Positions 17,609-26,810 are shown, counted from the first letter of the stretch. The stretch is 64,000 bases of DNA from Listeria cossartiae subsp. cayugensis (GCF_014229095.1 NZ_JAARZC010000002.1:248001-312000); one strand, 5' to 3'. Made by a program: numbers and translations. The notes: generated by a model from the letters alone, not told the origin.

Positions 17609-17649
17609 AAAAAGCCGTTTTGTCTACACTCAGACAAAACGGCTTTTTT
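17607..17649. terminator. Bidirectional terminator between ylbL and the uvrA-like gene
   Basis: AAAAAAGCCGTTTTGTCT, short loop, AGACAAAACGGCTTTTTT: nearly perfect 17-base inverted repeat between convergent genes. Confidence 0.92.
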
Positions 17650-17653
17650 CATA

Positions 17654-19894
17654 TTAAAGATATTTAGCGGTTAATGATTGTTTATTTTCGAGTAAATCAA
17701 GCGGCGCGCCTTCAAAAATAATTTGCCCGCCTGAACTACCTCCTTCTGGACCAAGATCGATAATCCAGTCAGCATTTCGAATAATATCGACATTATGTTC
17801 AATCACAATAACGGTATTTCCTTTATTAACAAGCGAGTGAATAATTGCCAGAATGTGCTCGATATCCGACATATGCAGTCCGGTTGTTGGCTCATCCATA
17901 ATGTAAATGGATCCTTTTTTATGCAGCTTATTAGCAAGTTTTAGGCGTTGACATTCGCCGCCCGAAAGCGTGCTAAGTGCTTGACCAAGTGTAACATAGC
18001 CAATTCCAACTTCCTCCATTGCCGCAATTTTCTTCAAGATTTTTTTATCCGTGAAAAACTCTAGCGCCTCGGAGACGGTTAATTCTAATACATCGCTAAT
18101 CGATTTCCCGTCCAGTTTATATTGTAAAACGGAATCTTGGAATCGCTTGCCGTGACAGACTTCGCAAGGTGTGCGAATCGAATCCATGAAAGCTAAATCC
18201 ATCGTTGTAAAACCAAGTCCTTTACAGTTTTCACAGGCACCCTTGGAGTTATAACTAAAGAGGGACGGGCTGACATCGTTTTCTTTCCCAAAGGCTTTTC
18301 GAATCGGATCCATGATGCCCGTATAGGTTGCTGGATTGGAGCGGATATTTGCATGAGCCGCTGATTGATCGATAACAATCGCGTCTGGATGTTCTTTGAG
18401 AAATACGGAATGAATCAGCGTACTTTTCCCAGAACCAGCCACACCTGTTATCACCGTAAGCACTTCTTTCGGGATGCTCGCTTGAATATTTTTCAAGTTA
18501 AAGCGACTACTTTTTTCTGTTGTTAAAAAGCCTTTTGGTGTGCGTGGTTTATCATTAATTGGTAAATGGCGATTGAGAAAACGGCCAGTTAGTGTATCTG
18601 ATTTTAGTAAGTCTGGGTAACTTCCGACAAACTGAATTTCACCACCATGTTTCCCAGCATGCGGGCCAACATCGACAATATGATCAGCAATTTTAATCAC
18701 ATCGGGATCATGCTCGACGACGAGAATAGTATTTCCTTTATCGCGTAATTTAACGAGTAATTCATTTAAACGATGGACATCACGTGGATGAAGACCAATA
18801 CTTGGTTCATCGAAAATATAAAGTAAATCAGTCAAGCTACTATTTAAATGACGAATCATTTTGACGCGCTGTGATTCTCCTCCTGAAAGGGAAGCGGTTT
18901 GGCGGTCGAGCGTCATATAACCAAGTCCGATATCAATTAAATGTTGAAGTCGCTCTGTGACACTTTTGACCATTGGAGCGGCGATAGGGTCAGCAATGCT
19001 CGCAATCGTTTCTTTTAATTCATCTAATTGCATCGCTGTGAAGTCGGCGATATTTGCGCCATTTATTTTACAAGATAAAGCTTGCGCAGAAAGTCTTGTG
19101 CCTTCGCAAGTTGTACAAGGCGCAATATGTGTAAACTTATCGACACGTTTTTTCGTGGAAGCGGACATTTCGCCTTCCTTTTGAATGTATAAACGATTGA
19201 ATTTCGGAATTAAACCTTCGTACGTTGCGTTCATACTACCCATCGGAGTTTCTAGAAAGACTTTAATATCTTTTCCATGTAAAAGCATGTTGTATTCTTC
19301 TTCGGTATAATCTTTTATTTTTTTATTCACATCAAAAAAGCCGGAATAAGCATAGGAATTCCAGTACCATGAGTCAACCGAAAACGTCGGGAATAAGATG
19401 GCGCCTTCTTTGAGCGATTTATTTGGATCAAGTAATTTGACTAAATCAACCGAGACTTTTTGACCAACACCATGGCAGTCGGGACACATACCAGCAGGAT
19501 CATTAAAAGAAAATAGATTTGCTGTGCCGATGCTAGGTTTGCCGACCCGCGAGAAAAGTAATCGCAAAATCGAATTAATGTCTGTGATGGTACCAAGTGT
19601 GGAGCGGGAGTTACCGCCAAGTCGTTTTTGATCAATAATAACAGAGGTGGAGAGGTTTTCAATTGAATCCGCATCCGGTTGCGTATACTTCGGAAGGAAA
19701 TTACGAAGATAAGCACTGTATGTTTCGTTTAACTGTCTTTGCGATTCCGTGGCTATAGTTTCAAATACAATAGAAGATTTTCCAGAACCAGATACACCAG
19801 TAAAAATAGTGATTTTTCGTTTCGGAATATCCAGAGAAATATTTTGGAGATTGTTTTCACGCGCTCCTCTTAATCGAATATATTCTTGTACCAT
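17654..19894 (-). CDS. UvrA-like ABC ATPase (short class II UvrA paralogue)
   Basis: Protein of 747 residues with two UvrA-type ABC ATPase modules: Walker A GVSGSGKSS near the N-terminus and GVAGSGKST after the midpoint, two ABC signatures (SLSGGESQR and TLSGGECQR), and zinc-finger Cys motifs (CPDCHGVG/CTTCEG and CENCKGLG/CEVCHG). True UvrA is about 940-950 residues; the shorter length suggests the UvrB-binding insertion is missing, as in drug-resistance-type paralogues. I start at the ATG at 19894 because AGGAGGT lies six bases upstream; the ATG at 19900 touches it. It stands alone on the minus strand between ylbL and tmcAL, which are neighbours in Bacillus. Role in repair or drug tolerance is undetermined. 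Confidence 0.88.
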   Translation of the reverse strand: MVQEYIRLRGARENNLQNISLDIPKRKITIFTGVSGSGKSSIVFETIATESQRQLNETYSAYLRNFLPKYTQPDADSIENLSTSVIIDQKRLGGNSRSTLGTITDINSILRLLFSRVGKPSIGTANLFSFNDPAGMCPDCHGVGQKVSVDLVKLLDPNKSLKEGAILFPTFSVDSWYWNSYAYSGFFDVNKKIKDYTEEEYNMLLHGKDIKVFLETPMGSMNATYEGLIPKFNRLYIQKEGEMSASTKKRVDKFTHIAPCTTCEGTRLSAQALSCKINGANIADFTAMQLDELKETIASIADPIAAPMVKSVTERLQHLIDIGLGYMTLDRQTASLSGGESQRVKMIRHLNSSLTDLLYIFDEPSIGLHPRDVHRLNELLVKLRDKGNTILVVEHDPDVIKIADHIVDVGPHAGKHGGEIQFVGSYPDLLKSDTLTGRFLNRHLPINDKPRTPKGFLTTEKSSRFNLKNIQASIPKEVLTVITGVAGSGKSTLIHSVFLKEHPDAIVIDQSAAHANIRSNPATYTGIMDPIRKAFGKENDVSPSLFSYNSKGACENCKGLGFTTMDLAFMDSIRTPCEVCHGKRFQDSVLQYKLDGKSISDVLELTVSEALEFFTDKKILKKIAAMEEVGIGYVTLGQALSTLSGGECQRLKLANKLHKKGSIYIMDEPTTGLHMSDIEHILAIIHSLVNKGNTVIVIEHNVDIIRNADWIIDLGPEGGSSGGQIIFEGAPLDLLENKQSLTAKYL

Positions 19895-19976
19895 ACACAT
19901 ACCTCCTGTTTTTTGAGTCGGACAAATATCTTAGCAAAATTGCTCCACAAAAGTCAACCAAAAACCTTGCAAAGAT

Positions 19977-21149
19977 TTACAAGGTTAAAATTGGTGGAAT
20001 ATGAAAGTCGCCTGCTTGATAATTTTCAAGTCCATTTGTCAGCGTATAAATAGAAGTTGCTCGTAAATCTTCTTCTAAAAGTCCGGGTGCTGCTTTGGAA
20101 ACAGTTGTAACAATAGGGAGAGAAATGTTTTTCTTATGAAGCGATAAGTATTTTTGACCCGTTTTATTCATGCCGAGTATGCGGATATAGGGCGAGCTAG
20201 GCTGTTCTTTCGCATTTAACAAAATTTGCAGAGCCGTTCGCTGTAATCGTGCGTTACTGTAACGTTTTGTTTTCATATTTTCAATAAAATCAGCAAAATT
20301 CCGAGTTTTCGTTGCCGCGACTTGCATCCGGTTTTGAATGCCTTCACTAACCCCGCGAATCCCTTCAAGCTCATCCGAACTGGCTTGAATTAAGCGATAC
20401 CTCAATAGTGGCCAATAGTCTTCCCACGATAAAAAAGGTCCGGTATAATTTTTAAAAACTTCTATAGTAGAAGCAGGGAGATAACGGATAGCCTCCTCGG
20501 ATTTTCCAGAAAGAATTAATTTTCGAATTGCAGTCGCGCTGGCAATTTGATCGTGATTCGCTTCCTCGTCATGATAACCGGCATGTTCGCGCGGAATAGT
20601 TTGGAGGGAAATTACTGGGTTTTGTTTTTGAACCGCAAGCGCGTAATGGAAACCGAGAATGTTATTTGGTTGCGTGACGTCCAATAAATCCGCGCCAAAC
20701 AACTTTTTAAAAGCTTCTGTATAAGCTCTCGCATAAGAAGTTTTCTTATCAACTAACGCCAGCTGAATTGCCTGATTAAATGCTGCTTCATTTTCGACCA
20801 CTGTTCTAGCAGCGACTGAAAAATCTTCCGCAACCCCATGTTCGCTTCCAAAAAATAGCGAATCAACATGAAGCGCATCTAAAATCCGAACAGCTTCTTC
20901 CGCAAAAATAGTCGCATGTTGTGTAGCGAACGAAACAGGTAGCTCAACAACGATATCCACCCCAGCAGCAAGCGCCATCTTCGTCCGTTCCCATTTTGGC
21001 ACAATCGCCGGTTCGCCGCGCTGTACAAAAGAACCACTCATTACCGCAATCACCACATCTGCTTTTGTTAACTCACGTGCCTTATTTAGATGCAGTTTAT
21101 GTCCATTATGAAACGGGTTATATTCGACCACAATTCCAGTTGCTTTCAT
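19977..21149 (-). CDS. tmcAL: tRNA(Met) cytidine acetate ligase
   Basis: TmcAL (YlbM) activates acetate with ATP and transfers it to form N4-acetylcytidine at the wobble base of elongator tRNA(Met). The nucleotidyltransferase HxGH motif is at the N-terminus ([15 protein letters not shown]), followed by [14 protein letters not shown]. The 390-residue length is normal. AAAGGAGGGAACCGAA precedes the ATG. It is divergent from ylbN, as in Bacillus. Confidence 0.93.
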   Translation of the reverse strand: MKATGIVVEYNPFHNGHKLHLNKARELTKADVVIAVMSGSFVQRGEPAIVPKWERTKMALAAGVDIVVELPVSFATQHATIFAEEAVRILDALHVDSLFFGSEHGVAEDFSVAARTVVENEAAFNQAIQLALVDKKTSYARAYTEAFKKLFGADLLDVTQPNNILGFHYALAVQKQNPVISLQTIPREHAGYHDEEANHDQIASATAIRKLILSGKSEEAIRYLPASTIEVFKNYTGPFLSWEDYWPLLRYRLIQASSDELEGIRGVSEGIQNRMQVAATKTRNFADFIENMKTKRYSNARLQRTALQILLNAKEQPSSPYIRILGMNKTGQKYLSLHKKNISLPIVTTVSKAAPGLLEEDLRATSIYTLTNGLENYQAGDFHIPPILTL

Positions 21150-21220
21150 TTCGGTTCCCTCCTTTAGATAATCTATTTTAGCATAAAATCGGACTGGGAG
21201 TTTTGGTCACCGAAAAAGCA

Positions 21221-21249
21221 TTGACAAAAGCCTTTAAAAAAGCTATAAT
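21221..21249 (+). promoter_or_regulatory. Consensus SigA promoter of ylbN-rpmF
   Basis: TTGACA, 17-base spacer, TATAAT: a perfect consensus, 30 bases before the ylbN ATG. It fits high expression of a ribosomal protein operon. Confidence 0.92.
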
Positions 21250-21278
21250 ATTTTGTGTTGCGCTTGGAGTGATGTAGG

Positions 21279-21815
21279 ATGAAATGGTCTATCAGTCAAT
21301 TAAAAAAATATCGTGACAGCAACTTCACGATTAATGAAAAAGCTGACCTAAAAAAGTTCTTTCAAGAGAACAATATAGACGTTCGTGATGCAAGCCCCGT
21401 ACAAGTAACTGGGGAACTTATTGTACACCCAGAAGAAGTTACCGCTAACCTGACAATGAAGGGCGAGTGGACACTTCCATGTGCTCGTACATTAGAGGAT
21501 GTTATTTATCCTTATGAAGTGCACGCGACGGAAACCTTTGTGAAATCCAAAGAACAAGTTCTAGATGAATCTTGGCATGTGATGGAACAGGATATGGTCG
21601 ATTTAACCCCTGTAGTAGAAGAACTTTTACTTGTTGAAATTCCAATGCAAGTTTTCAGTGAAGAGGCACTCGATATGAGTAAACTTCCACGAGGCAATGA
21701 ATGGGAAATGAAAACAGAAGAAGGCAACCTACTAGAACAAATAGCAAAAGAACCAAAAGTGGATCCTCGTCTTGCGGGATTAGCCAATTTTTTCGATGAG
21801 AAAAAAGAAGACTAA
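21279..21815 (+). CDS. ylbN: DUF177/YceD family protein (YlbN)
   Basis: YceD-family protein (178 residues) almost always encoded before rpmF. The family is linked with 23S rRNA or ribosome assembly (plants need it for 23S rRNA accumulation). The conserved CxxC-like region is reduced here to one Cys in GEWTLPCARTLEDV. The C-terminal DPRLAGLANFFDEKKED matches the family end. No membrane segments. It is followed after 90 bases by rpmF. Confidence 0.88.
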   Translation: MKWSISQLKKYRDSNFTINEKADLKKFFQENNIDVRDASPVQVTGELIVHPEEVTANLTMKGEWTLPCARTLEDVIYPYEVHATETFVKSKEQVLDESWHVMEQDMVDLTPVVEELLLVEIPMQVFSEEALDMSKLPRGNEWEMKTEEGNLLEQIAKEPKVDPRLAGLANFFDEKKED

Positions 21816-21905
21816 ACTCCCCGTGAAGCTGGAATATATTAAGGAATTTATTTTTCTTAGATTAACGATACAAGTACTTAGTTATCGTCAAGGAGGTGTA
21901 AGGAA

Positions 21906-22079
21906 ATGGCAGTACCTTTTAGAAGAACTTCAAAAGCCAAAAAGCGTAAGCGTCGTACTCACGTGAAACTTCAACTTCCGGGCATGAACGAATGCTCGAA
22001 TTGCGGCGAATACAGACTTTCCCATCACGTATGTCCAGAATGTGGACAATATGATGGCAAAGATGTAGCAAACAGCTAA
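21906..22079 (+). CDS. rpmF: 50S ribosomal protein L32
   Basis: L32 is a small basic protein of the large ribosomal subunit. The 57-residue product begins [19 protein letters not shown] and carries a zinc-binding set of four cysteines, CSNC (30-33) and CPEC (43-46). This is the zinc-containing (C+) form. AAGGAGGTGTAAGGAA precedes the ATG and a strong terminator follows. Confidence 0.97.
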   Translation: MAVPFRRTSKAKKRKRRTHVKLQLPGMNECSNCGEYRLSHHVCPECGQYDGKDVANS

Positions 22080-22117
22080 TATTGTTAAAAACAGGTGACG
22101 TTTCACTTGTTGAAAAC

Positions 22118-22158
22118 GAACCTCGAAAGACGCCATGGGTCTTTCGAGGTTTTTGTTT
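22118..22158 (+). terminator. Terminator of ylbN-rpmF
   Basis: AACCTCGAAAGAC, short loop, GTCTTTCGAGGTTTTTG: a perfect 13-base stem with T run. Confidence 0.92.
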
Positions 22159-22228
22159 GCGCCAAAAAGTGCAAACAATCGCTACTTCTGATAAAATAAA
22201 AGCATTAACCAATATGGAGCTGAACAAA

Positions 22229-23122
22229 ATGGCGAACCAACTAAAGGTCGGGATTATTGGAGCAGGAGCGATGGGGCTTTTATACGCAGCTAATTTTGCT
22301 GAAAAAGCAGAGCTCACACTTTTTACCCGCAGAAAAGAACAAAGCGAGCTATTAAATCAAAAAGGGCTTTCTTTAAAAGATAATGTTGAATTAAAAAATA
22401 TACATATACAAGCAACAGAAATAACAGACACAGCCAAATTGTCCGAACAACAGTTATTAATTGTTGCCGTTAAACAATATTCACTACAAGCAATTTTACC
22501 AATACTACAAAAACTACCTGAAACAGTTACGCTGTTATTTATTCAAAACGGAGCGGCGCATTTAGATAGTTTGTCACTACTTGGCGCAAAACGAACTATC
22601 TTGCTAGGTATTAGTGAACATGGTGCAGGTCGGGAAAATGATACTACGGTCATTTGGCGTGGTCATGGCCGGACAAAGTATAGCGTGTATCAAGGTGAAG
22701 TAAATGCTGATGTAGCTGAAATACTACAATCGAATCCAGCTTTTCCTGTTGAAAAACACGATAGTTACTTGGCTATTATCCAAGAAAAATTATTTATCAA
22801 TGCCGTGATTAATCCACTCACAGCTGTCCTTCAAGTTCCAAATGGGAAACTCCTAGAAAATGAAGAATGGCATGTGTTGTTAAAAACAATTGTGAAAGAA
22901 ATTCAAATGGTTTTACCGATAGAAAATGCGTTAGAAAAAGTGGAAACCATTTGCCGAGTGACTGCTACTAATTTTTCCTCGATGGCACTTGATCGAATGA
23001 ACAATCGCATGACAGAAATTGACGGAATCGTATTGCCGATTTTAACAAAAGGGGAGTCACTTCCTACGCTTCACACGTTATATCATCTAATTAAAGGGTT
23101 GGAAGGAGAAAGCAATGTTTGA
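22229..23122 (+). CDS. Ketopantoate reductase family protein (2-dehydropantoate 2-reductase, YlbQ-like)
   Basis: NADPH-dependent reductase homologue of 297 residues. The N-terminal Rossmann motif GIIGAGAMG, the conserved AVKQYSLQ and the C-terminal helical domain with EKLFINAVINPLTA are typical of PanE; the Lys in QEKLFINAVIN is the expected catalytic residue. I start at the ATG at 22229 because TGGAGC lies about nine bases upstream; the longer frame runs back through the rpmF terminator. It overlaps yllA by 8 bases. In B. subtilis this is ylbQ, upstream of yllA and the dcw cluster. It may make pantoate for CoA, but no other pantothenate gene is nearby. Confidence 0.85.
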   Translation: MANQLKVGIIGAGAMGLLYAANFAEKAELTLFTRRKEQSELLNQKGLSLKDNVELKNIHIQATEITDTAKLSEQQLLIVAVKQYSLQAILPILQKLPETVTLLFIQNGAAHLDSLSLLGAKRTILLGISEHGAGRENDTTVIWRGHGRTKYSVYQGEVNADVAEILQSNPAFPVEKHDSYLAIIQEKLFINAVINPLTAVLQVPNGKLLENEEWHVLLKTIVKEIQMVLPIENALEKVETICRVTATNFSSMALDRMNNRMTEIDGIVLPILTKGESLPTLHTLYHLIKGLEGESNV

Positions 23123-23501
23123 TTGGTTAACTAACTCAACAGCAATTATTATTATTTTACCAGTGGTGGTATTTATTTTTACGATGTTTTTTTCCAGTAT
23201 TAAAATAAAGAAAAGCCAGCGGAGAATTATGTTAGCCGCTGACTTGTCTACTATTTTCTTAATTATCGCTGTTCATTTTTTCATGATTGTGCTATTTAAT
23301 CGCTCATTTTTACTCTATATTTTACTATTTTTATTTATCTTAGGCATCGCTATCGTTGTGATGGCTGCGAAAAAAGAAGGCGAAATCCAATTTCGTAAAA
23401 TCCTTCGAGGATACTGGCGACTGTGCTTCTTCATTTTTGCCTTGCTCTATGTGGTGCTTTATCTATATGGCATTATTTATAGTCTGATTTTACGTTTTTA
23501 A
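23115..23501 (+). CDS. yllA: DUF3397 membrane protein (YllA-like)
   Basis: Small membrane protein (128 residues) with four predicted helices (about 8-27, 41-62, 64-80 and 99-124) and basic cytoplasmic loops (KIKKSQRR). It belongs to DUF3397, the family of B. subtilis yllA, found between panE-like ylbQ and mraZ. Function unknown. Its ATG overlaps the preceding gene and its 3' end overlaps the convergent regulator gene by 29 bases, an unusually tight convergent junction with no room for a terminator. Confidence 0.83.
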   Translation: MFDWLTNSTAIIIILPVVVFIFTMFFSSIKIKKSQRRIMLAADLSTIFLIIAVHFFMIVLFNRSFLLYILLFLFILGIAIVVMAAKKEGEIQFRKILRGYWRLCFFIFALLYVVLYLYGIIYSLILRF

Positions 23502-25245
23502 GCGGGTTCGTTTCAATCCAAACTTTGCTTAAATCAAAATAGCCATACGGATTTTCGGCAATTCCTTTCATCATTGAATGAAGCGACTGACTTTTTTCAG
23601 GGTGATGCAAATAAATTAAATAATGATTTGCTGTTAGCCAGCGATCTATTTCTGTTTGTAAGGCGTCTCTTTTGGAGGCGTCTTTTTCTGCTTTAAATGC
23701 ATCCAATTTTTTTTTGAGCTCGGCAATAATGGATTGGTTGAATAGTTGTTGCGGTAAGAGATAGGGGTTGTTGAGAAAATCCAAATAAGCCATTTCGTTA
23801 TCGGAAGCCGGAATTTCGCCCATCATCATAAAATCCGTTTCTTGTTCTGGGACTTTAGAGTAAGAAGCTTCGTGATGCGTGATAAATTTTTGTTCAAGCT
23901 TAATCCCGAATTGTAGCGCCTCCTCCCGAATCCACTTTGCTTCTTTTAAGGCAGTAGGGTGTTGGGTTGAGCCGAATATCACTTTTTCTCCACGGTAATT
24001 GGCTTCTTTTAATAAGGCGGCGATTTTTTCAGGTTGCTTTTTCGGCGGAATGGACTTTTCTGGAAAATAGTTGGACGCCACCGTTCCGTAGTTTTCGAAA
24101 TCTTGCTCGCGTGCTTTTTGACAATCAATCAGCTGATAAATAGCTTCGCGAAATGCGGGATGTTGCGGGACGCCGTGTCTATGCATATTGAAACAAATAA
24201 AATTAACACCTACACCAAGTTTGCGCCGCTCAACATAGGCCGTATTTTCTGCATAATCAACCGAAGTAAATTGCATCGGAATCGTTTTTAATGTCTCCCC
24301 GGTTTGAGCTGTCCAAAATTCTACTCGATCAAGAATCGGTCGCTCTAAAAAATAACCATCAAAGGCTTCTAAAACTAAACGTTCATCATTGCGCTCGACT
24401 ATTCGAAACGGCCCCGTAGAAATCCATTTATATTCATCAAAAATAACGTCACGCGGTAAAATCGCCATATTGGCCGTACATAAATAACGAATAAAAAACG
24501 GTTCAGGCTTTTTCAAATGAATAGAAAGTGTGAATTTGTTTAGGCACTTAATCGTTTTAATATCTTGTAATTGCCAAGCGGAAACAGATTTTGTTTGCAT
24601 AGAACGGAGCAAACTATACTTCACATCTTCACTATCAAGCATTCGCCCGTGATGAAATAAAACACTTTTACGTAAATAAAAAGTCCACTCAGTAAAGTCA
24701 TCGGAAACGTTCCAGTGGTGAGCAATATGAGGGACAATACACTTTTTCGTTTCATCATATTTGACGAGTGTATCGCTAATTTGAGTAATGAGAAAAGCTT
24801 CCATAGATACAGAGGTTTTAAGTGGATCTAAAGTGGTGAGTTTGCGGCGAACGATTGAGCGGAGTATTTCTTGTTGATTTTCTGTTACTTGCAAGCCGAA
24901 CATTTGCTGGATTTCAGTGGAGATGCCCGTAAACCAACTTTTGGGAATAGGCAATTGGAGTAAAAATAAAATATCGCTAAATGCATCTTCTGCTAGGCTT
25001 TGTTCTAAAACTGCCAGTACCTCTTCTTCCAGTTGTTTAGGAAAGATAATCCGTGAAACATGTCCCCGGCCGAGCCCAGGAAGATAAGTAAGCATGTCTT
25101 TTGCTTGATATTGTTGTAATTTACGCTTGGCATTTTTAGTCGTGCAAAACCAAATATTGGCTAAATCATTTAATTTAAAAGGCGCGTCTAACTCAGTCGT
25201 TATGCTGTATAGATACGCTCGCATCGTAAAGTAATCCTTATCCAT
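23473..25245 (-). CDS. SgrR-like transcriptional regulator with a solute-binding domain
   Basis: Protein of 590 residues. The N-terminal ~110 residues resemble the SgrR-type winged helix (NDLANIWFCTTKNAKRKLQQ). The rest matches extracellular solute-binding protein family 5 (VSMEAFLITQISDTLVKYDE, IAHHWNVSDDFTEWTFYLRK, FHHGRMLDSEDVKYSLLR, STGPFRIVER), but there is no signal peptide. It is therefore a cytoplasmic sensor-regulator, as in E. coli SgrR, which senses sugar-phosphate stress next to the sugar efflux gene setA. Here too an MFS transporter is divergently transcribed. The shared intergenic region holds three CCCTTTT boxes. The start at 25245 has TGGAGTG upstream. Confidence 0.83.
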   Translation of the reverse strand: MDKDYFTMRAYLYSITTELDAPFKLNDLANIWFCTTKNAKRKLQQYQAKDMLTYLPGLGRGHVSRIIFPKQLEEEVLAVLEQSLAEDAFSDILFLLQLPIPKSWFTGISTEIQQMFGLQVTENQQEILRSIVRRKLTTLDPLKTSVSMEAFLITQISDTLVKYDETKKCIVPHIAHHWNVSDDFTEWTFYLRKSVLFHHGRMLDSEDVKYSLLRSMQTKSVSAWQLQDIKTIKCLNKFTLSIHLKKPEPFFIRYLCTANMAILPRDVIFDEYKWISTGPFRIVERNDERLVLEAFDGYFLERPILDRVEFWTAQTGETLKTIPMQFTSVDYAENTAYVERRKLGVGVNFICFNMHRHGVPQHPAFREAIYQLIDCQKAREQDFENYGTVASNYFPEKSIPPKKQPEKIAALLKEANYRGEKVIFGSTQHPTALKEAKWIREEALQFGIKLEQKFITHHEASYSKVPEQETDFMMMGEIPASDNEMAYLDFLNNPYLLPQQLFNQSIIAELKKKLDAFKAEKDASKRDALQTEIDRWLTANHYLIYLHHPEKSQSLHSMMKGIAENPYGYFDLSKVWIETNPLKNVKSDYK

Positions 25246-25256
25246 GAATTCACTCC

Positions 25257-25320
25257 ATTCTAAAAGGGGACAATTTATCAGAATGAATACCCTTTTTATA
25301 TGTATGTATCCCTTTTATAC
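25257..25320. promoter_or_regulatory. Three-box operator candidate between the SgrR-like regulator and the MFS gene
   Basis: Three related 16-base boxes in a 64-base span: TGTCCCCTTTTAGAAT read on the minus strand (25257-25272), AATACCCTTTTTATAT (25286-25301) and TGTATCCCTTTTATAC (25305-25320). The CCC cores of the second and third are exactly 20 bases apart, two helical turns, on the same DNA face. I infer autoregulation and control of the divergent transporter by the SgrR-like protein. Confidence 0.5.
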
Positions 25321-25360
25321 TAACAGAGAAGTCAGAAAAATTGCAAATGGAGGGGATGTC

Positions 25361-26608
25361 ATGTTTAGAGAGTTACACCCGAATATTCGTGCGCGGATAT
25401 TAATTCAATTTTTGAGTAAAGTAATCGGTTCGATGATTTTTCCTTTTATGGCAATTTATTTTTCAATGGAAATCAATAGTGGCGTTGCTGGAATTCTCTT
25501 GATGATTAACGTGTTGGCGCAATTTCTTGCGGGTATGTACGGCGGTCATTTGGCGGATATTATTGGTCGAAAGAAATTAATGGTCGCTGGGGAATTGTTA
25601 AAAGTGGTTGCTTTTCTTGGGATGGTACTTTGTAATTCACCATTTTTCCATTCGCCGTGGATGACTTTTGTGATGCTGTTAGTTATTGGTGTGGCGCAGG
25701 GGCTTATTAATCCAGCGGGAGAAGCGATGTTGATTGATGTGAGTACGCCGGAGAATCGTTCGTTTATGTATTCAATTAGCTACTGGGCGAATAATTTATC
25801 GATAATGATTGGAATTATTGTCGGTGGGTGGTTTTTTGTGGATTATCTCTTCCCGCTTCTTGTCGCGCTATTTGTAATGTCCTTTGTAACGGCGTGGTTG
25901 ACGATTGCTCTTATTTCTGAGACATTACAACAAAAAGTTATCCCCAAAAAAGGTACGTATGGTTTAATGGGGATGTTGAAAAATTACGGACAAGTATTAC
26001 ATGATTATCGTTTTCTTCTATATACTATCGGTGGAATTGCGATTATGTCGATTGAATTTCAACGAAGCAATTACATTTCGGTTCGTTTGGCGGAAGATGT
26101 GCAGGCGCTACTTGTGCATTTAGGACCACTTGGAAGTATTTCTTTAAATGGGGTACAAATCGTGAGTGTGTTAACAGCGGTGAATACTTTGTTTATTGTG
26201 CTTTTCACTGTGCCAATTGCGAGATTTGTGACGAAACGGGCGCAGCAACCTATCATGTATGTAGGCTTTACTCTGTTTGCGGTAGGTTTTGCGGTATGCG
26301 CGTTTGCTAATAATTTGGCAATACTACTTCTTGCCACGGTAGTACTTTCAATTGGAGAATTGCTTTACGTACCAACACGTCAAACGATTTTAGCGGCAAT
26401 TGTGGATGATGATAGACGCGGGGCTTATATGGCGCTGAACGGTATAGTGTTCCAAGTTGGTAAAATGATTGGCTCTGTCAGTTTAGTATTCGCGCCATTT
26501 ATTGGTAAATATGGAATGGCTGCTTTTACGATTATTCTGGGGATTTTAAGCATTGTATTTTCGGCGGTAGCATTAAAATCTGGCTGGCAAAAAGTACTAG
26601 CAAAATGA
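25361..26608 (+). CDS. MFS transporter, multidrug/sugar efflux type
   Basis: Major facilitator with 12 predicted helices (415 residues). The loop 2-3 signature GGHLADIIGRKKLMVAG and the motif GEAMLIDVSTPENR in helix 5 are typical of drug/H+ antiporters. I choose the ATG at 25361, 11 bases after GGAGGGG; the frame from 25244 would run through the operator boxes. It is divergent from the SgrR-like gene, a pairing similar to sgrR-setA, so it may export a sugar or toxic metabolite. The substrate cannot be read from sequence. Confidence 0.85.
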   Translation: MFRELHPNIRARILIQFLSKVIGSMIFPFMAIYFSMEINSGVAGILLMINVLAQFLAGMYGGHLADIIGRKKLMVAGELLKVVAFLGMVLCNSPFFHSPWMTFVMLLVIGVAQGLINPAGEAMLIDVSTPENRSFMYSISYWANNLSIMIGIIVGGWFFVDYLFPLLVALFVMSFVTAWLTIALISETLQQKVIPKKGTYGLMGMLKNYGQVLHDYRFLLYTIGGIAIMSIEFQRSNYISVRLAEDVQALLVHLGPLGSISLNGVQIVSVLTAVNTLFIVLFTVPIARFVTKRAQQPIMYVGFTLFAVGFAVCAFANNLAILLLATVVLSIGELLYVPTRQTILAAIVDDDRRGAYMALNGIVFQVGKMIGSVSLVFAPFIGKYGMAAFTIILGILSIVFSAVALKSGWQKVLAK

Positions 26609-26621
26609 TTTTGGGGTAAAA

Positions 26622-26656
26622 GTGGGGAATACCTCCACCGAGCCCCACATTGTTTT
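26622..26656 (+). terminator. Hairpin after the MFS gene
   Basis: GTGGGG, 15-base loop, CCCCAC, then ATTGTTTTTC. Weak T run. Confidence 0.5.
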
Positions 26657-26699
26657 TCACAAATAAGAATAGCTGTAAATGGCTTTAAATAGGGATTTG

Positions 26700-26734
26700 A
26701 TCATTCTGCGCTTTGGCTAGAATGATTTTTTTTT
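26700..26734 (+). terminator. Terminator upstream of mraZ
   Basis: ATCATTCT, 11-base loop, AGAATGAT and a run of eight T. It isolates the dcw cluster from the MFS gene. Confidence 0.8.
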
Positions 26735-26750
26735 GCACTTTTTTAGGTTT

Positions 26751-26800
26751 TGGGTGGTGCGAAGTGGGGAGATGTGGTAAAGTGGTATGTATGAAAGTGG
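26751..26800 (+). promoter_or_regulatory. MraZ box: phased GTGG repeats upstream of mraZ
   Basis: GTGG occurs at 26754, 26764 and 26774, exactly 10 bases apart, and again at 26782 and 26797. MraZ is known to bind direct repeats with about 10-base spacing upstream of its own operon, so autoregulation of the dcw cluster is likely. TGGTATGTA at 26783-26791 could be an extended -10 inside this array. Confidence 0.7.
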
Positions 26801-26810
26801 GTGAAGTCTA

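Noticed and set aside
21919-22317. 132-codon minus-strand ORF covering rpmF and its terminator
   Set aside because: Runs through the rpmF gene and a perfect terminator hairpin on the other strand; no supporting signal.
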